A stretch of DNA of 64,000 nucleotides from contig CP050293.1 of assembly GCA_014189435.1 (NCBI GenBank), positions 2,795,001 to 2,859,000 of the forward strand, given 5' to 3'. The notes below the pieces were generated by a model, which was not told where the DNA came from, ran no database searches, and worked only from the letters and a program-made list of their open reading frames with translations. This stretch comes from Mesorhizobium loti. GTDB lineage: Bacteria; Pseudomonadota; Alphaproteobacteria; Rhizobiales; Rhizobiaceae. Below, piece by piece: positions 40,410 through 51,872 of this stretch. The translations under genes were made by a program, and so were the position numbers. Within the stretch, counting starts at the first letter, position 1, and every line of letters begins with the position of its first letter.

Positions 40410-41384
40410 ATGGGGCGACGGATCGTGCTTGCTGTGCTGGGCCTTGTCGCCATCCTCGCACTGGCCTTCGTGCTCGGCCCACGCGTTCCCGTCGACACCA
40501 CGATCCGTTTCGATCCCTCGATCATAGGCGACGACCCGCAGGCCTATGTGGCAAAGGTGGAAGCTGCGGTGCCCGGAATCCGTGACGGCCTGGAGAAGGA
40601 GATCGTCTGGGCCAATCCGATGGTGCATGCCAAGACCCCGCTGTCGATCGTCTACATCCACGGCTTTTCCGCATCGAAGGGCGAGGTCCGCCCGCTGCCC
40701 GACGACGTGGCCGACCAGCTCGACGCCAATCTCTTCTACACCCGCCTCACCGGTCACGGGCAGGACGGCGCGGCGATGACGCAAGGCAGCATCAATGCCT
40801 GGGTCAACGACTATGAGGAAGCGCTCGCCATCGGCCGGGCGATCGGCGACAAGGTGATCGTCATCTGCACCTCGACCGGCGGCTCGCTGGCGGTATGGGC
40901 CGCGACGCAGCCGGGCGCTTCGGACGGCGTCGCCGCGATCGCGTTCATCTCGCCGAATTTCGGCGTGAAGGCTTCGGGCGCCGAAATCCTGACCATGCCG
41001 TGGGGCAAACAGATCGCAAGGCTGGTCGCCGGCAAGGAACACAGCTTCGTGCCGCGCAACGCGCTGAATGAAAGATTCTGGACCACCCGCTATCCGATCG
41101 AGGCGACGTTGCCGATGCAGGCGCTGACCGAGCTTGCCTATGGCGCGCCGGTGGAGAAGGCGACGATCCCTGCTTTGTTCATCTTCTCGGATTCAGACAA
41201 AGTGGTGCGGCCCGATCGCACCCGGGAGATTGCCGGGCGCTGGGGCGCGCCGCATGAACTGGTTCCGGTCGACGACACCGGCGATCCGGACAACCACGTC
41301 ATCGCCGGTGACGCGCTGTCGCCGTCGACCACGACTTTTCTCGCGCAGAGGATTGCCGTCTGGGTAGAGGCAGTGGTGAAGTAG
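40410..41384 (+). CDS. Membrane-anchored alpha/beta hydrolase
   Basis: Protein of 324 residues with an N-terminal membrane anchor (about 4-23) and an alpha/beta-hydrolase domain: IVYIHGFSASKGEVRPLPDDVA, RLTGHGQDG, VIVICTSTGGSLAVW, IPALFIFSDSDKVVRPD and DNHVIAGDALS (catalytic His). The nucleophile elbow reads C-T-S-T-G instead of G-x-S-x-G. ATG 40410 is chosen because a GGAG site lies 6 nt upstream; a GTG at 40398 is in frame. Substrate unknown; lipase/esterase-like. Confidence 0.85.
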   Translation: MGRRIVLAVLGLVAILALAFVLGPRVPVDTTIRFDPSIIGDDPQAYVAKVEAAVPGIRDGLEKEIVWANPMVHAKTPLSIVYIHGFSASKGEVRPLPDDVADQLDANLFYTRLTGHGQDGAAMTQGSINAWVNDYEEALAIGRAIGDKVIVICTSTGGSLAVWAATQPGASDGVAAIAFISPNFGVKASGAEILTMPWGKQIARLVAGKEHSFVPRNALNERFWTTRYPIEATLPMQALTELAYGAPVEKATIPALFIFSDSDKVVRPDRTREIAGRWGAPHELVPVDDTGDPDNHVIAGDALSPSTTTFLAQRIAVWVEAVVK

Positions 41385-41391
41385 CAAATGA

Positions 41392-41428
41392 GAAAGGGCG
41401 ACCGAAGCATCGCTTCAGCCGCCCTTTC
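41392..41428. terminator. Hairpin between convergent hydrolase and helicase genes
   Basis: GAAAGGGCG (41392-41400) pairs with CGCCCTTTC (41420-41428), with an inner GAAGC-ATC-GCTTC stem. No long T tract on either side, so it is a possible bidirectional terminator. Confidence 0.65.
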
Positions 41429-41486
41429 CTATGTCGGTCTCGGCAATCAGCCAGCCTGAGCGTGACTGATTGCAACGCGGTCTGGC

Positions 41487-42911
<1,425 letters not shown>

Positions 42912-43275
42912 AATAATCTTCTTTCACGCGGCTTCTGGCCGCAAACATCGATGGCGGCAGGGCGCAACCTGCCGTCGAAAAAATTGATATGGAACGACAA
43001 GGCGGGCGGACAGTAACGTCCACTCGGCTGCGCTGTCGTGCCCGCAGGCATCATGCCACGGGGCTTTTTCGCCGCTTTGTGATTTACCGGAAAGAGAGGC
43101 CGATATACCGGAAAGAGGGAAAACAGACGCAACCAGTCTCATTCGTCGAGAAGGCCGGATTCGTTCCCGGCCCAAGCGCCTATGGGCTGCATATGGCTGA
43201 GTTCGCCCCCAATTGCAAGGGGCTTCATGTTGCAGCGCAGCAAAACCCGACTAGAGAGTGGCCAAGGATGCCCGC
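42912..43275. other. Intergenic region, no gene seen
   Basis: 364 bp between the helicase start and the toxin gene. It should contain the helicase promoter and a leader. I see no convincing ORF, repeat or RNA gene. A short direct repeat (GATATACCGGAAAGAGG-like, around 43087-43115) is present: TTTACCGGAAAGAGAGG and TATACCGGAAAGAGGG. Confidence 0.5.
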
Positions 43276-43563
43276 TCAAACTTCATCCGGCCATTTCCTT
43301 GCACCGTGTTGGACGAACAGAATTTCTATTTGAGTGTCCTTCACCCGATACGCGACAATGTACGGCGTACCGGGAATCACCAGCTCACGCGTGCCTTTGA
43401 TCTCACCGATGCGTCCGATGAACGGATTGGCGGACAACAGCCGAGCGGTCTTGGAATGAATGTCGTTGACGACCCGGGCAGCGGCCCGCGGATTGTGTTG
43501 GCCGATGTAGTCGCTGATTGATGCAAGCTCGATCAGATAGTGTCGGGTCCAGACAATTCGCAC
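43276..43563 (-). CDS. RelE/ParE-family toxin
   Basis: Toxin of 95 residues: VWTRHYLIELASISDYIGQHNPRAAARVVNDIHSKTARLLSANPFIGRIGEIKGTRELVIPGTPYIVAYRVKDTQIEILFVQHGARKWP, the classical ParE pattern with the C-terminal VxHGARxWP motif. ParE toxins usually poison DNA gyrase. It starts 6 bp after the antitoxin gene and forms a bicistronic toxin-antitoxin unit. Small size and position next to pccB fit a mobile acquisition. Confidence 0.9.
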   Translation of the reverse strand: MRIVWTRHYLIELASISDYIGQHNPRAAARVVNDIHSKTARLLSANPFIGRIGEIKGTRELVIPGTPYIVAYRVKDTQIEILFVQHGARKWPDEV

Positions 43564-43569
43564 AGGGCG

Positions 43570-43806
43570 TTATGCCTGACTGTATTTGTTGAGAACGGCC
43601 GCGATCTCTTCCTCGGTCGCGAAGTCGCCACGATCGGCGGTCTCGATTCCCGCCTGAACGCCGGCGACCCATTTTTCTTGCCAGGCCAGAGAACGGCCAT
43701 GGGACAGCGCATCCTCAATGATTTGATCGCGGGTCAGGGTCGAGCGCGAGGTCAACATTTCGATCCGGCGGTTCAAATCCTCGGATATTTCTATGTTGTT
43801 CTTCAT
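43570..43806 (-). CDS. CopG/ParD-like antitoxin
   Basis: Antitoxin of 78 residues. The N-terminal ribbon-helix-helix (MKNNIEISEDLNRRIEMLTSRSTLTRDQIIEDALSHG) gives DNA binding and dimerisation; the C-terminal region (about 45-78) would bind the toxin. ATG 43806 is preferred; an in-frame ATG at 43842 would extend into the pccB-facing promoter region. Expected to autoregulate the unit. Confidence 0.86.
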   Translation of the reverse strand: MKNNIEISEDLNRRIEMLTSRSTLTRDQIIEDALSHGRSLAWQEKWVAGVQAGIETADRGDFATEEEIAAVLNKYSQA

Positions 43807-43871
43807 GAGGTTAGTCTGCCATATCAGGCGAATGCCTGCCAAGAAATTTCGCGCGTCGCGGGGGATCAGCC

Positions 43872-45404
43872 ATGAAAGACGTTCTGAAGGAACTCAAGCG
43901 GCGCCGCGAGATCGCCCGCATGGGTGGCGGCCAGGCTCGCATCGATGCCCAGCACAAGAAGGGCAAGCTCACCGCGCGCGAACGCATCGAGGTGTTTCTC
44001 GACGAGGGCTCGTTCGAGGAATTCGACATGTTTGTCGAGCATCGTTCGACCGATTTCGGCATGGAGAAGTCCAAGATCGCCGGCGACGGCGTCGTCACCG
44101 GTTGGGGCACGGTCAACGGCCGCCCGGTCTACCTCTTCGCCAAGGACTTTACCGTGTTCGGCGGCTCACTATCCGAAGCCCATGCCGAGAAGGTCATCAA
44201 GGTGCAGGAGATGGCGCTGCGCAACCGTGCGCCGATCATCGGCCTCTATGATGCAGGCGGCGCGCGCATCCAGGAGGGCGTCGCGGCACTCGGCGGCTAT
44301 GCCGAGATCTTTCAGCGCAACGTGCTCGCCTCCGGCGTCATTCCGCAGATCTCCGTCATCATGGGGCCTTGCGCCGGCGGCGACGTCTATTCGCCTGCCA
44401 TGACCGACTTCATCTTCATGGTCCGCGACACATCCTACATGTTCGTCACCGGGCCGGATGTGGTGAAGACCGTCACCAACGAGACGGTGACCGCCGAGAG
44501 CCTCGGCGGAGCCTCGGTTCACACGACCAAATCCTCGATCGCCGACGGCGCCTATGACAATGACGTCGAAGCGCTGTTGCAGATGCGCCGGCTGGTAGAC
44601 CTGCTGCCGGCCTCCAACACTTCGGAACTTCCTGAGATCGAATGCTACCAGTCGGTCACCGACCACGATTTGTCGCTCGACCGGCTGATCCCTGACAACG
44701 CCAACAAGCCCTATGATATCAAGGAGCTGATCCTGAAGGTTGCCGACGAAGGCGATTTCTTCGAGATCCAGCAGAATTTTGCCAAGAACATCGTCACCGG
44801 CTTCGGGCGCGTCGAGGGCCGCACGGTCGGCTTCGTCGCCAACCAGCCGATGGTGCTGGCCGGCGTGCTCGATTCCGACGCCAGCCGCAAAGCAGCGCGC
44901 TTCGTGCGCTTCTGCGACTGTTTTTCGATCCCGATCGTCACCTTCGTCGATGTCCCCGGCTTCCTGCCCGGCACGGCGCAGGAATATGGCGGGCTGATCA
45001 AGCATGGCGCCAAACTCCTGTTCGCCTATGCCGAGGCCACCGTGCCGAAGATCACCGTCATCACCCGCAAAGCCTATGGCGGCGCTTATGACGTGATGGC
45101 CTCAAAACATCTGCGCGGCGACATGAACTATGCCTGGCCGACGGCGCAGATCGCGGTGATGGGCGCCAGGGGCGCGGTCGAGATCATCTACCGCAAAGAC
45201 ATCGGCGACGCCGGAAAGATCGCAGCCCATACAAAGGCTTACGAGGATCGCTTCCTGTCGCCCTTCGTCGCCGCCGAACGCGGCTATGTCGATGAGGTGA
45301 TCATGCCGCACTCGACCCGCCGCCGCATTGCGCGCGCGCTGCGTATGCTGCGCAACAAAGACATGCAGAACCCCTGGAAGAAGCACGACAACATCCCGCT
45401 GTGA
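43872..45404 (+). CDS. pccB: Acyl-CoA (propionyl-CoA) carboxylase beta subunit
   Basis: Carboxyltransferase subunit of 510 residues of a biotin-dependent acyl-CoA carboxylase. Motifs: [125 protein letters not shown]. The motif AYGGAYDVM points to propionyl-CoA carboxylase, feeding propionate and odd-chain/branched amino acid carbon into methylmalonyl-CoA. No alpha subunit in the window; in rhizobia pccA lies nearby downstream or elsewhere. Confidence 0.93.
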   Translation: MKDVLKELKRRREIARMGGGQARIDAQHKKGKLTARERIEVFLDEGSFEEFDMFVEHRSTDFGMEKSKIAGDGVVTGWGTVNGRPVYLFAKDFTVFGGSLSEAHAEKVIKVQEMALRNRAPIIGLYDAGGARIQEGVAALGGYAEIFQRNVLASGVIPQISVIMGPCAGGDVYSPAMTDFIFMVRDTSYMFVTGPDVVKTVTNETVTAESLGGASVHTTKSSIADGAYDNDVEALLQMRRLVDLLPASNTSELPEIECYQSVTDHDLSLDRLIPDNANKPYDIKELILKVADEGDFFEIQQNFAKNIVTGFGRVEGRTVGFVANQPMVLAGVLDSDASRKAARFVRFCDCFSIPIVTFVDVPGFLPGTAQEYGGLIKHGAKLLFAYAEATVPKITVITRKAYGGAYDVMASKHLRGDMNYAWPTAQIAVMGARGAVEIIYRKDIGDAGKIAAHTKAYEDRFLSPFVAAERGYVDEVIMPHSTRRRIARALRMLRNKDMQNPWKKHDNIPL

Positions 45405-45416
45405 GGTGTCGGCAGC

Positions 45417-47420
45417 TTACTCCTCTTCCGCCGCGCCAAATCCCGCCCCCATGGTGGCGCGGACGGGGCTGCCCCATGGCGTCGCGTGATTGTCGATGCG
45501 CATCTGGAAGATGAAGTAGGTCGGCGAGCAGAAGCCGATGCCTTTCACTTTGCCGATGCCTGGCGTGTCCGGTGGCAGCGACTGGCACATATAGTCCTCA
45601 CGGCAGAAATGATCGGCCGAACAGGCCGGCCGGTTGCCGCGATTGACGGCGCCGCCAAGACATTGGTCGAAATTGTTGGTGGCCACGCAGATGTCGAACT
45701 TCTTGCCGCCGACCAGGCCGCAGATCTCGTTCGGCATCGGCTTGCCGGCTTTGAACGCCGCGAAGGCACGATCCTTGTCATCGCAGCCGCGATAGGCGAT
45801 GCCACCGGGCACGCCGATCTTCGGCGGGCGGCAGGTGTAGGCGGTGCGCGAGACCTCCGGTGCGAAGGCCGCGAACTGGCCCGATATGCTGTAGCGGTCA
45901 TTGAAAGGCTGCGCCGCGTTGCTGGCGATCGAGCCGGTCAGGCAAGGATGGCCGGAAAATATCTCCGGGCTATCCTTCGGCAGCAGGCATTGCGCGAGCT
46001 TGGTCCGCACGCCCGACGCTGTGGCCAGCGGCGTGCAGACGGTGCCACTGCCGCATTGCCAGGTCGCGCCGAAGCGAGCGCCATCTTCAGGCGTCAGGCA
46101 CGGCATCGCCATCTCGGCCGGCGCATAATCGACCGCGCCAGCGTCCGTCCAGGCCGCCGGCGGCGCAAAGGAGAGCGGGCGGAAGCGGTTCGGCTGCCTG
46201 CCTTCGGCGATGGCACGCAACCAGGCCTGGCGGCGCGGAATCTCGGCATGAAGATGCGGTGAAATGCCGACCTCGATGCGGTTCAACGGTGACGTGGTCT
46301 TGTCGTCGAGGCCGATGAAATGGAAGCCGGCGGTGGAGCCGGCCTGATGACAACCCTGGCAGGCGCCATTGTCCAACCGCTCGACAAGCGCTTCCGGCGT
46401 GCGCACCAGTTTCATCGTGGAATAATCGAGCGATGCGAATTCCTTGGGTTGGAATTGTTGCGTAAACGGATGATTGGCCTGCCGCGCACTGCCGAAGGTC
46501 GACCATGAGATGATTTTCCTGGCCAGGAACTCGTCGGGGATTTGATAGACGCCTTCGTCGACCGCCGGCAGGTTGGCGCCGACATAAGCGGCGAGCCGTG
46601 CTTTCAGCGCCGCGTCCTGCGAGAGCCGTACGGTGTCTGGCGTGTTCTCCAGCGGCTTCTCGCTGGTAGCAGCGCCATCGATGCCGAATATCCGCATGAG
46701 ATAGGCAGCCTGCCCGCCGAACTCGGTTTCCTGGCCGGAGGGAAAGCGCACCACCTGTGCGTTGAGCTCCAGCTGCTTGAAGGTCAGCCCGGACCTCTCC
46801 AGCGGTCCGCCGGTCAGCCAGCCGGCATCGACGCTCTCGTCAAGCTGGGGCGTCCAGCGCCCGGCAGTGCCGACGCAGCCGCCATCGGCATCGGGTGCGG
46901 CACTGTAGACGGCATTGAAATTGAACGGCAGGCGCGACGCCAGCTGCTTGCCGTTTTTGCGAAAACTGTAGGCCAGGCGGTAGATGAAGCGCACCTCGCC
47001 GCAGCTCTTGTCGCCCTGCAGCACGGCGAAGTCGCGACGGTCGAGCCGATTGACGACGCCGACCAGCCGGAAACGCGCCGCATCGGTCTTCAGCCAGCGC
47101 ATGTCCATGATGCGGCCGACATTGCCGTCGGTGACCTCGTAGAGCGGCCGCCCCCCGGCCTTCATGTCAGCGCGCAGTACCGCAACATCTGAGGCTACCG
47201 TTTCGACGACGGCGTGATAGGCTGGCGCCTCGTCGTAGAGCGTCTTCAGATCGTCCTCGCCGTCGACCCCGAACACGTCGGCGAAGCCGAAACCCCTGGC
47301 ATCGAGCGCGGCGAGCACCGCCGGATTGTCGACGATCGTCACCGGACCTTCGGCGCGCGCCATCGACGCCACGAAGGCAGCAAAGAGAGTGGCAAACAAC
47401 AGGGTCAGGGCGCGGTTCAT
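45417..47420 (-). CDS. Large secreted protein with a single c-type haem motif
   Basis: Protein of 667 residues with a signal peptide (MNRALTLLFATLFAAFVASMARAEG). A CxxCH motif (Cys354, Cys357, His358: NGACQGCHQAGSTAGFHFIG) marks covalent haem binding. The N-terminal part (about 30-340) has no recognised fold; the C-terminal part (430-650) is Cys-rich (MPCLTPEDG, WQCGSGTVCTP, GHPCLTG, TYTCRPPK, GCDDKD, EICGLVGGKKFDICVATNN, QCLGGAVNRGNRPACSADHFCREDYMCQSLP), suggesting many disulfides in the periplasm. Function unknown. It overlaps nnr by 4 nt and faces pccB 12 bp away. Confidence 0.8.
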   Translation of the reverse strand: MNRALTLLFATLFAAFVASMARAEGPVTIVDNPAVLAALDARGFGFADVFGVDGEDDLKTLYDEAPAYHAVVETVASDVAVLRADMKAGGRPLYEVTDGNVGRIMDMRWLKTDAARFRLVGVVNRLDRRDFAVLQGDKSCGEVRFIYRLAYSFRKNGKQLASRLPFNFNAVYSAAPDADGGCVGTAGRWTPQLDESVDAGWLTGGPLERSGLTFKQLELNAQVVRFPSGQETEFGGQAAYLMRIFGIDGAATSEKPLENTPDTVRLSQDAALKARLAAYVGANLPAVDEGVYQIPDEFLARKIISWSTFGSARQANHPFTQQFQPKEFASLDYSTMKLVRTPEALVERLDNGACQGCHQAGSTAGFHFIGLDDKTTSPLNRIEVGISPHLHAEIPRRQAWLRAIAEGRQPNRFRPLSFAPPAAWTDAGAVDYAPAEMAMPCLTPEDGARFGATWQCGSGTVCTPLATASGVRTKLAQCLLPKDSPEIFSGHPCLTGSIASNAAQPFNDRYSISGQFAAFAPEVSRTAYTCRPPKIGVPGGIAYRGCDDKDRAFAAFKAGKPMPNEICGLVGGKKFDICVATNNFDQCLGGAVNRGNRPACSADHFCREDYMCQSLPPDTPGIGKVKGIGFCSPTYFIFQMRIDNHATPWGSPVRATMGAGFGAAEEE

Positions 47421-48961
47421 GGAGCAGCCGTGCGCGCGTCGAAGAGTTCGCGCAACACCGGCACCAGCGCCAGCGGCAGATCCTCGGCGATCAGACCGGG
47501 TCCGAACCGGCTGCCGGCTTCGGCATGCAGCCACACCGCCGCGCAGGTGCCCTCGAAGGGCGGCATGCCCTGTGCGAGCAGACCGGCAATGATGCCCGAC
47601 AGCACATCGCCTGACCCGGCCGTGGCCAGCCACGGCGCGCCGTTGGAATTGATCGCCGCTTTGCCATCAGGTGCGGCTATGACCGTGTCGGCGCCTTTGT
47701 AGACGAGCGTTGCATTGGCCCGCGCGGCGGCGGCACGCGCCTTGGCCAGTTTCGACAGGGTCTTGTCGCCTGCGATATCAGCAAACAGTCGGCCGAATTC
47801 ACCCTCATGTGGTGTGATCACCAAAGCAGGAGCGTTCGGCTGACGGGCAGCTTCGAACAGCGCCGGGGGCTGATGGGCCAGAGAGGTGATGGCGTCGGCA
47901 TCCAGCACGATTGCGCTGACGTGGTTTGCGGCCGCCGATGCGCGTGCATCATCCGCCAAAGCCTTGATCAGCTGCAGGGCAAAATCGCCAACCTTGGGCT
48001 TGGGACCGAGCCCAGGTCCGAACACCAGCGCTTCGGGATGGCGCGCCGTCAGAAACTCCTGCACCTCCTCAAGCGATCCCGCTTCTCGCAGCATGATCGA
48101 GGTCAGATGCATGGCGTTCACCTGCATGGCATTGCCTGGCGACAGCACGGTGACCGCCCCTGCCCCGCTTCTTGCAGCGGCGAGAGCCGACAGCCGCGCC
48201 GCACCGGTCGCGCTCGGGTCGCCGGAAAAGACGCCAACATGACCACGCTTGTATTTGTGCGCATCGACCGCCGGCACGGGCAAATCCCTCAACCACAGGT
48301 CCGGCACATTCTCGAAGGTCGAGACAGCGAGCCGGGCGATCATGCCGTCTGCGATGCCGATATCGGCGAGCACGATTTCACCGCATTGCCCGCGTCCCGG
48401 CAGCAACAAGTGGCCAGGCTTTTTCCGTGCGAAGGTGACGGTGAGTTCGGCGCGAAACGCCCTGCCCAATATGTCGCCGCTGGTTCCTGAGACACCCGAC
48501 GGCAGGTCGACCGCGACCACAGGCAGACCCAGGGCTGTTACGGTATCGACGGCTTTCGCGACATCGCCGGACAGCGGCTTGGACAGCCCTGCCCCGTAGA
48601 GCGCGTCGATCACGATCGAGCCAGGCTCGGCGTCGAAATCAGACAGCGGCCGGGGCTTGATCGGGCATTCCGCGGCGGCGAGCGCCGCATCGCTTTCCGG
48701 CCTCGGCGCTCCGGATGCCCAGATCGTTGTGCTAACGCCGCTGTCGGCCAGGATGCGGGCGACGACATAGCCATCGCCGCCATTGTTGCCGGGGCCACAC
48801 AGCACATGGACGTGCGTGGCCGAGGGATAACGCGTGAGAATCTCAGCCGCGACCGCTTCACCGGCGCGCCGCATCAGGCCGATGCCGTCGGTTGGACCGG
48901 CGGCGATCGTCAGCCGATCGGCCTCGCTCATTTCGGCGGAGGTAAGAAGTTCGTTACTCAT
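47417..48961 (-). CDS. nnr: Bifunctional NAD(P)H-hydrate repair enzyme
   Basis: Fusion of NAD(P)HX epimerase (YjeF N-terminal domain, about 1-215) and ADP-dependent NAD(P)HX dehydratase (ribokinase-like C-terminal domain, about 230-505), 514 residues. Motifs: VHVLCGPGNNGGDGYVVARIL in the epimerase, DLPSGVSGTSGD, and the dehydratase active site NGAPWLATAGSGDVLSGIIAGLLAQG. In many Alphaproteobacteria nnr lies next to glnB-glnA, as here in divergent orientation. Confidence 0.95.
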   Translation of the reverse strand: MSNELLTSAEMSEADRLTIAAGPTDGIGLMRRAGEAVAAEILTRYPSATHVHVLCGPGNNGGDGYVVARILADSGVSTTIWASGAPRPESDAALAAAECPIKPRPLSDFDAEPGSIVIDALYGAGLSKPLSGDVAKAVDTVTALGLPVVAVDLPSGVSGTSGDILGRAFRAELTVTFARKKPGHLLLPGRGQCGEIVLADIGIADGMIARLAVSTFENVPDLWLRDLPVPAVDAHKYKRGHVGVFSGDPSATGAARLSALAAARSGAGAVTVLSPGNAMQVNAMHLTSIMLREAGSLEEVQEFLTARHPEALVFGPGLGPKPKVGDFALQLIKALADDARASAAANHVSAIVLDADAITSLAHQPPALFEAARQPNAPALVITPHEGEFGRLFADIAGDKTLSKLAKARAAAARANATLVYKGADTVIAAPDGKAAINSNGAPWLATAGSGDVLSGIIAGLLAQGMPPFEGTCAAVWLHAEAGSRFGPGLIAEDLPLALVPVLRELFDARTAAP

Positions 48962-49065
48962 GGATTGCCGATCCGCATGCGATCAAGCATTGTCCAATTT
49001 TCGATCCGAAGCAAACAAAGGGAGTTGCCGAGATTTGCGGCCATATCGTCGGCATGAGGGCATTG

Positions 49066-49103
49066 CAGGCACGAAATTGCCTGAGGGATAGGCGATATGC
49101 CTA
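49066..49103. promoter_or_regulatory. Tandem dyads upstream of glnB, candidate NtrC enhancer
   Basis: Two adjacent inverted repeats: CAGGC-N8-GCCTG (49066-49083) and TAGGC-GATAT-GCCTA (49089-49103). They lie about 140-175 bp upstream of the sigma-54 promoter of glnB. The second has the same arms and spacing as the dyad upstream of glnII (56613-56627). Their place and repetition fit an upstream activator sequence for NtrC, but the arms differ from the enteric TGCACC-N5-GGTGCA consensus. Binding is inferred. Confidence 0.5.
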
Positions 49104-49241
49104 ATTTTTGTGCGGACGCCGCTGCTGGCGCTGTGTAGGCTCCAGCAGTCCATGCCGCTTCCGGTACAGCGAATGACGCGAATTTGCATCCCGGCGCGGC
49201 GCGGCTTTGAAATCGTATAAGACCGCTTCGAATCCGTCCAA

Positions 49242-49260
49242 TTGGCACAGTTCGTGCTTG
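49242..49260 (+). promoter_or_regulatory. Sigma-54 promoter of glnB-glnA
   Basis: TTGGCAC (49242-49248) and TGCTTG (49255-49260) place the invariant GG (49244-49245) and GC (49256-49257) exactly 10 bp apart, as in the TGGCAC-N5-TTGC consensus. The start codon of glnB is about 60 bp downstream. Rhizobial glnBA is known to be sigma-54/NtrC controlled. Confidence 0.8.
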
Positions 49261-49261
49261 A

Positions 49262-49657
<396 letters not shown>

Positions 49658-49722
49658 CCTGACCCGGTCATCCTCCTGAAAACGTCATCATCAAAAAACG
49701 TCATCACACAGGGATACATGAC

Positions 49723-51132
49723 ATGACGACAGCCAAAGACATCATGAAGCAGATCAAGGACAACGACGTGAAATTCGTCGACCTGCGCTTCACAGACCCG
49801 AAGGGCAAGCTGCAGCACGTGACGATGGATGTCATCGAGGTCGAGGAAGACATGTTCGCCGATGGCGTGATGTTCGACGGCTCGTCGATTGCCGGCTGGA
49901 AAGCCATCAACGAGTCCGACATGGTGCTGATGCCCGATCCGGACACGGTCCACATGGACCCGTTCTTCGCGCAGTCGACCATGGTCATCCTGTGCGACAT
50001 CCTCGATCCGGTTTCGGGGGAATCCTACAACCGCGATCCGCGCGGTACGGCCAAGAAGGCCGAGGCCTACATGAAGGCGGAAGGCATCGGCGACACCATC
50101 TTTGTCGGCCCGGAAGCCGAGTTCTTCGTCTTCGACGATGTGAAGTACAAGGCCGACCCCTACAACACCGGCTTCAAGCTCGACTCCACCGAACTGCCGT
50201 CGAACGACGACACCGACTATGAAACCGGCAATCTCGGCCACCGTCCGCGCGTCAAGGGCGGCTATTTCCCCGTGCCGCCGATCGACAGCGCGCAGGACAT
50301 GCGCTCCGAAATGCTGACCGTGCTCGCCGAAATGGGCGTGCGCGTCGAAAAGCATCACCACGAAGTGGCGGCTGCCCAGCACGAGCTCGGCATCAAGTTC
50401 GACGCGCTGGTGCGCAACGCCGACAAGATGCTGATCTACAAGTACGTCGTGCACCAGGTCGCCAATGCCTACGGCAAGACGGCCACCTTCATGCCGAAGC
50501 CGATCTTCGGCGACAACGGTTCGGGCATGCACGTCCACATGTCGATCTGGAAGAACGGCAAGCCAACCTTCGCCGGCAATGAATATGCCGGCCTGTCGGA
50601 AAGCTGCCTGTTCTTCATCGGCGGCGTCATCAAGCATGCCAAGGCGATCAACGCCTTCACCAACCCGCTGACCAATTCCTACAAGCGTCTGGTTCCTGGC
50701 TATGAAGCGCCGGTGCTGCTCGCCTATTCGGCGCGCAACCGCTCGGCCTCCTGCCGTATCCCGTTCGGCTCGTCGCCGAAGGCCAAGCGCGTCGAGGTCC
50801 GCTTCCCCGATCCGGGCGCGAACCCCTACCTCGCCTTCTCCGCGCTGCTGATGGCCGGCCTCGACGGCATCAAGAACAAGATCCATCCCGGCCAGCCGAT
50901 GGACAAGGATCTCTACGACCTGCCGCCGAAGGAACTGAAGAAGATCCCGACCGTCTGCGGTTCGCTGCGCGAAGCGCTGCAGAGCCTCGACAAGGATCGC
51001 GGCTTCCTGAAAGCCGGCGGCGTGTTCGACGACGACCAGATCGACAGCTATATCGAGCTGAAGATGGCCGAGGTGATGCGCTTCGAAATGACCCCGCACC
51101 CGGTCGAGTACGACATGTACTATTCGGTCTGA
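49723..51132 (+). CDS. glnA: Glutamine synthetase type I
   Basis: Dodecameric GSI of 469 residues, the main ammonia-assimilating enzyme. Motifs: [81 protein letters not shown] and the adenylylation site Tyr398 in [10 protein letters not shown], so it is subject to GlnE control. Follows glnB and ends in a strong terminator. Confidence 0.98.
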   Translation: MTTAKDIMKQIKDNDVKFVDLRFTDPKGKLQHVTMDVIEVEEDMFADGVMFDGSSIAGWKAINESDMVLMPDPDTVHMDPFFAQSTMVILCDILDPVSGESYNRDPRGTAKKAEAYMKAEGIGDTIFVGPEAEFFVFDDVKYKADPYNTGFKLDSTELPSNDDTDYETGNLGHRPRVKGGYFPVPPIDSAQDMRSEMLTVLAEMGVRVEKHHHEVAAAQHELGIKFDALVRNADKMLIYKYVVHQVANAYGKTATFMPKPIFGDNGSGMHVHMSIWKNGKPTFAGNEYAGLSESCLFFIGGVIKHAKAINAFTNPLTNSYKRLVPGYEAPVLLAYSARNRSASCRIPFGSSPKAKRVEVRFPDPGANPYLAFSALLMAGLDGIKNKIHPGQPMDKDLYDLPPKELKKIPTVCGSLREALQSLDKDRGFLKAGGVFDDDQIDSYIELKMAEVMRFEMTPHPVEYDMYYSV

Positions 51133-51167
51133 GACTCAATCTCAGACTAAGATTCAATATTATATTC

Positions 51168-51204
51168 AAGCCCTTGAAAGATTTCCCTCTTTCAAGGGCT
51201 TTTT
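51168..51204 (+). terminator. Intrinsic terminator of glnB-glnA
   Basis: AAGCCCTTGAAAG (51168-51180) pairs with CTTTCAAGGGCTT (51189-51201), followed by a T run to 51204. Confidence 0.92.
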
Positions 51205-51814
51205 GCTGCGCTCGGATGGGGCGTGCCTGCCGATCGGCGCGCGAGAGCGTGCCGCCGCGACATAAGCAGCGTATCCGCGTTGAGTTTTCGACGATCGTGC
51301 GTATGCCTGGGTTCATAGGCGCGCGATCCACTGGCACACACGACACCTCAATCCGGTGACGTCAGTCCCAGGCTCGGCAAAGTCCGATGGATGGAAAGCG
51401 GATCACTGTTCGATCACAACATGAAGCCAGGAGCGAGCGGAGCACTGTCTCAGGCTACAGTGACCGCTCGTCCGGCGCCCCCGCCAATGCCGCCGTTCAA
51501 GAAAACCCCGCCCGTCCGAACAGCATTGCGTGACGTAACCCCAAGTCCTGCGAATACGCATGCTGCGCTGCAACCTGTCAACGCCGCCAACCGGGCTGTG
51601 GATGGCCGATTTCGTTGCATGAACAGATGCTTATGGAAGGGCCGAGGTCACAAATAAGTACTGGAAAAGGCTGTTTTCCGGGCTTTTCTGACAAGCCATC
51701 ACTGGAAACGGACACGGCGACGAACCGGACTCCGGTAGATTCGCGACCGCCAGAATTGCCTGACTTTTTCTGGGTGCTTTTGGCCCGAGATGCGATCTGC
51801 CGGGTAGCGGCAAA
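51205..51814. other. Intergenic region, no gene seen
   Basis: About 610 bp between the glnA terminator and the permease terminator. Short ORFs are present on both strands, but none has a ribosome site plus family resemblance. Composition is a little less GC-rich and more repetitive (CCGCCC-rich near 51470-51520). It could hold a small RNA or decayed sequence; I cannot support either. Confidence 0.5.
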
Positions 51815-51842
51815 AAGAACCCCGGCCTTCGCCGGGGTTCTT
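51815..51842 (-). terminator. Intrinsic terminator of the permease gene
   Basis: AAGAACCCCGGC (51815-51826) pairs with GCCGGGGTTCTT (51831-51842), loop CTTC on the plus strand. On the minus strand the stem is followed by TTTTT. It lies 30 bp after the permease stop codon. Confidence 0.92.
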
Positions 51843-51872
51843 GCAAGAGCAGACCGTCGGAGGGACGTGGAT

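Noticed and set aside
51391..51657. ORF of 88 codons in the gap after glnA
   Set aside because: Low-complexity Pro/Ala composition, no ribosome site and no family resemblance; most likely chance in GC-rich DNA.
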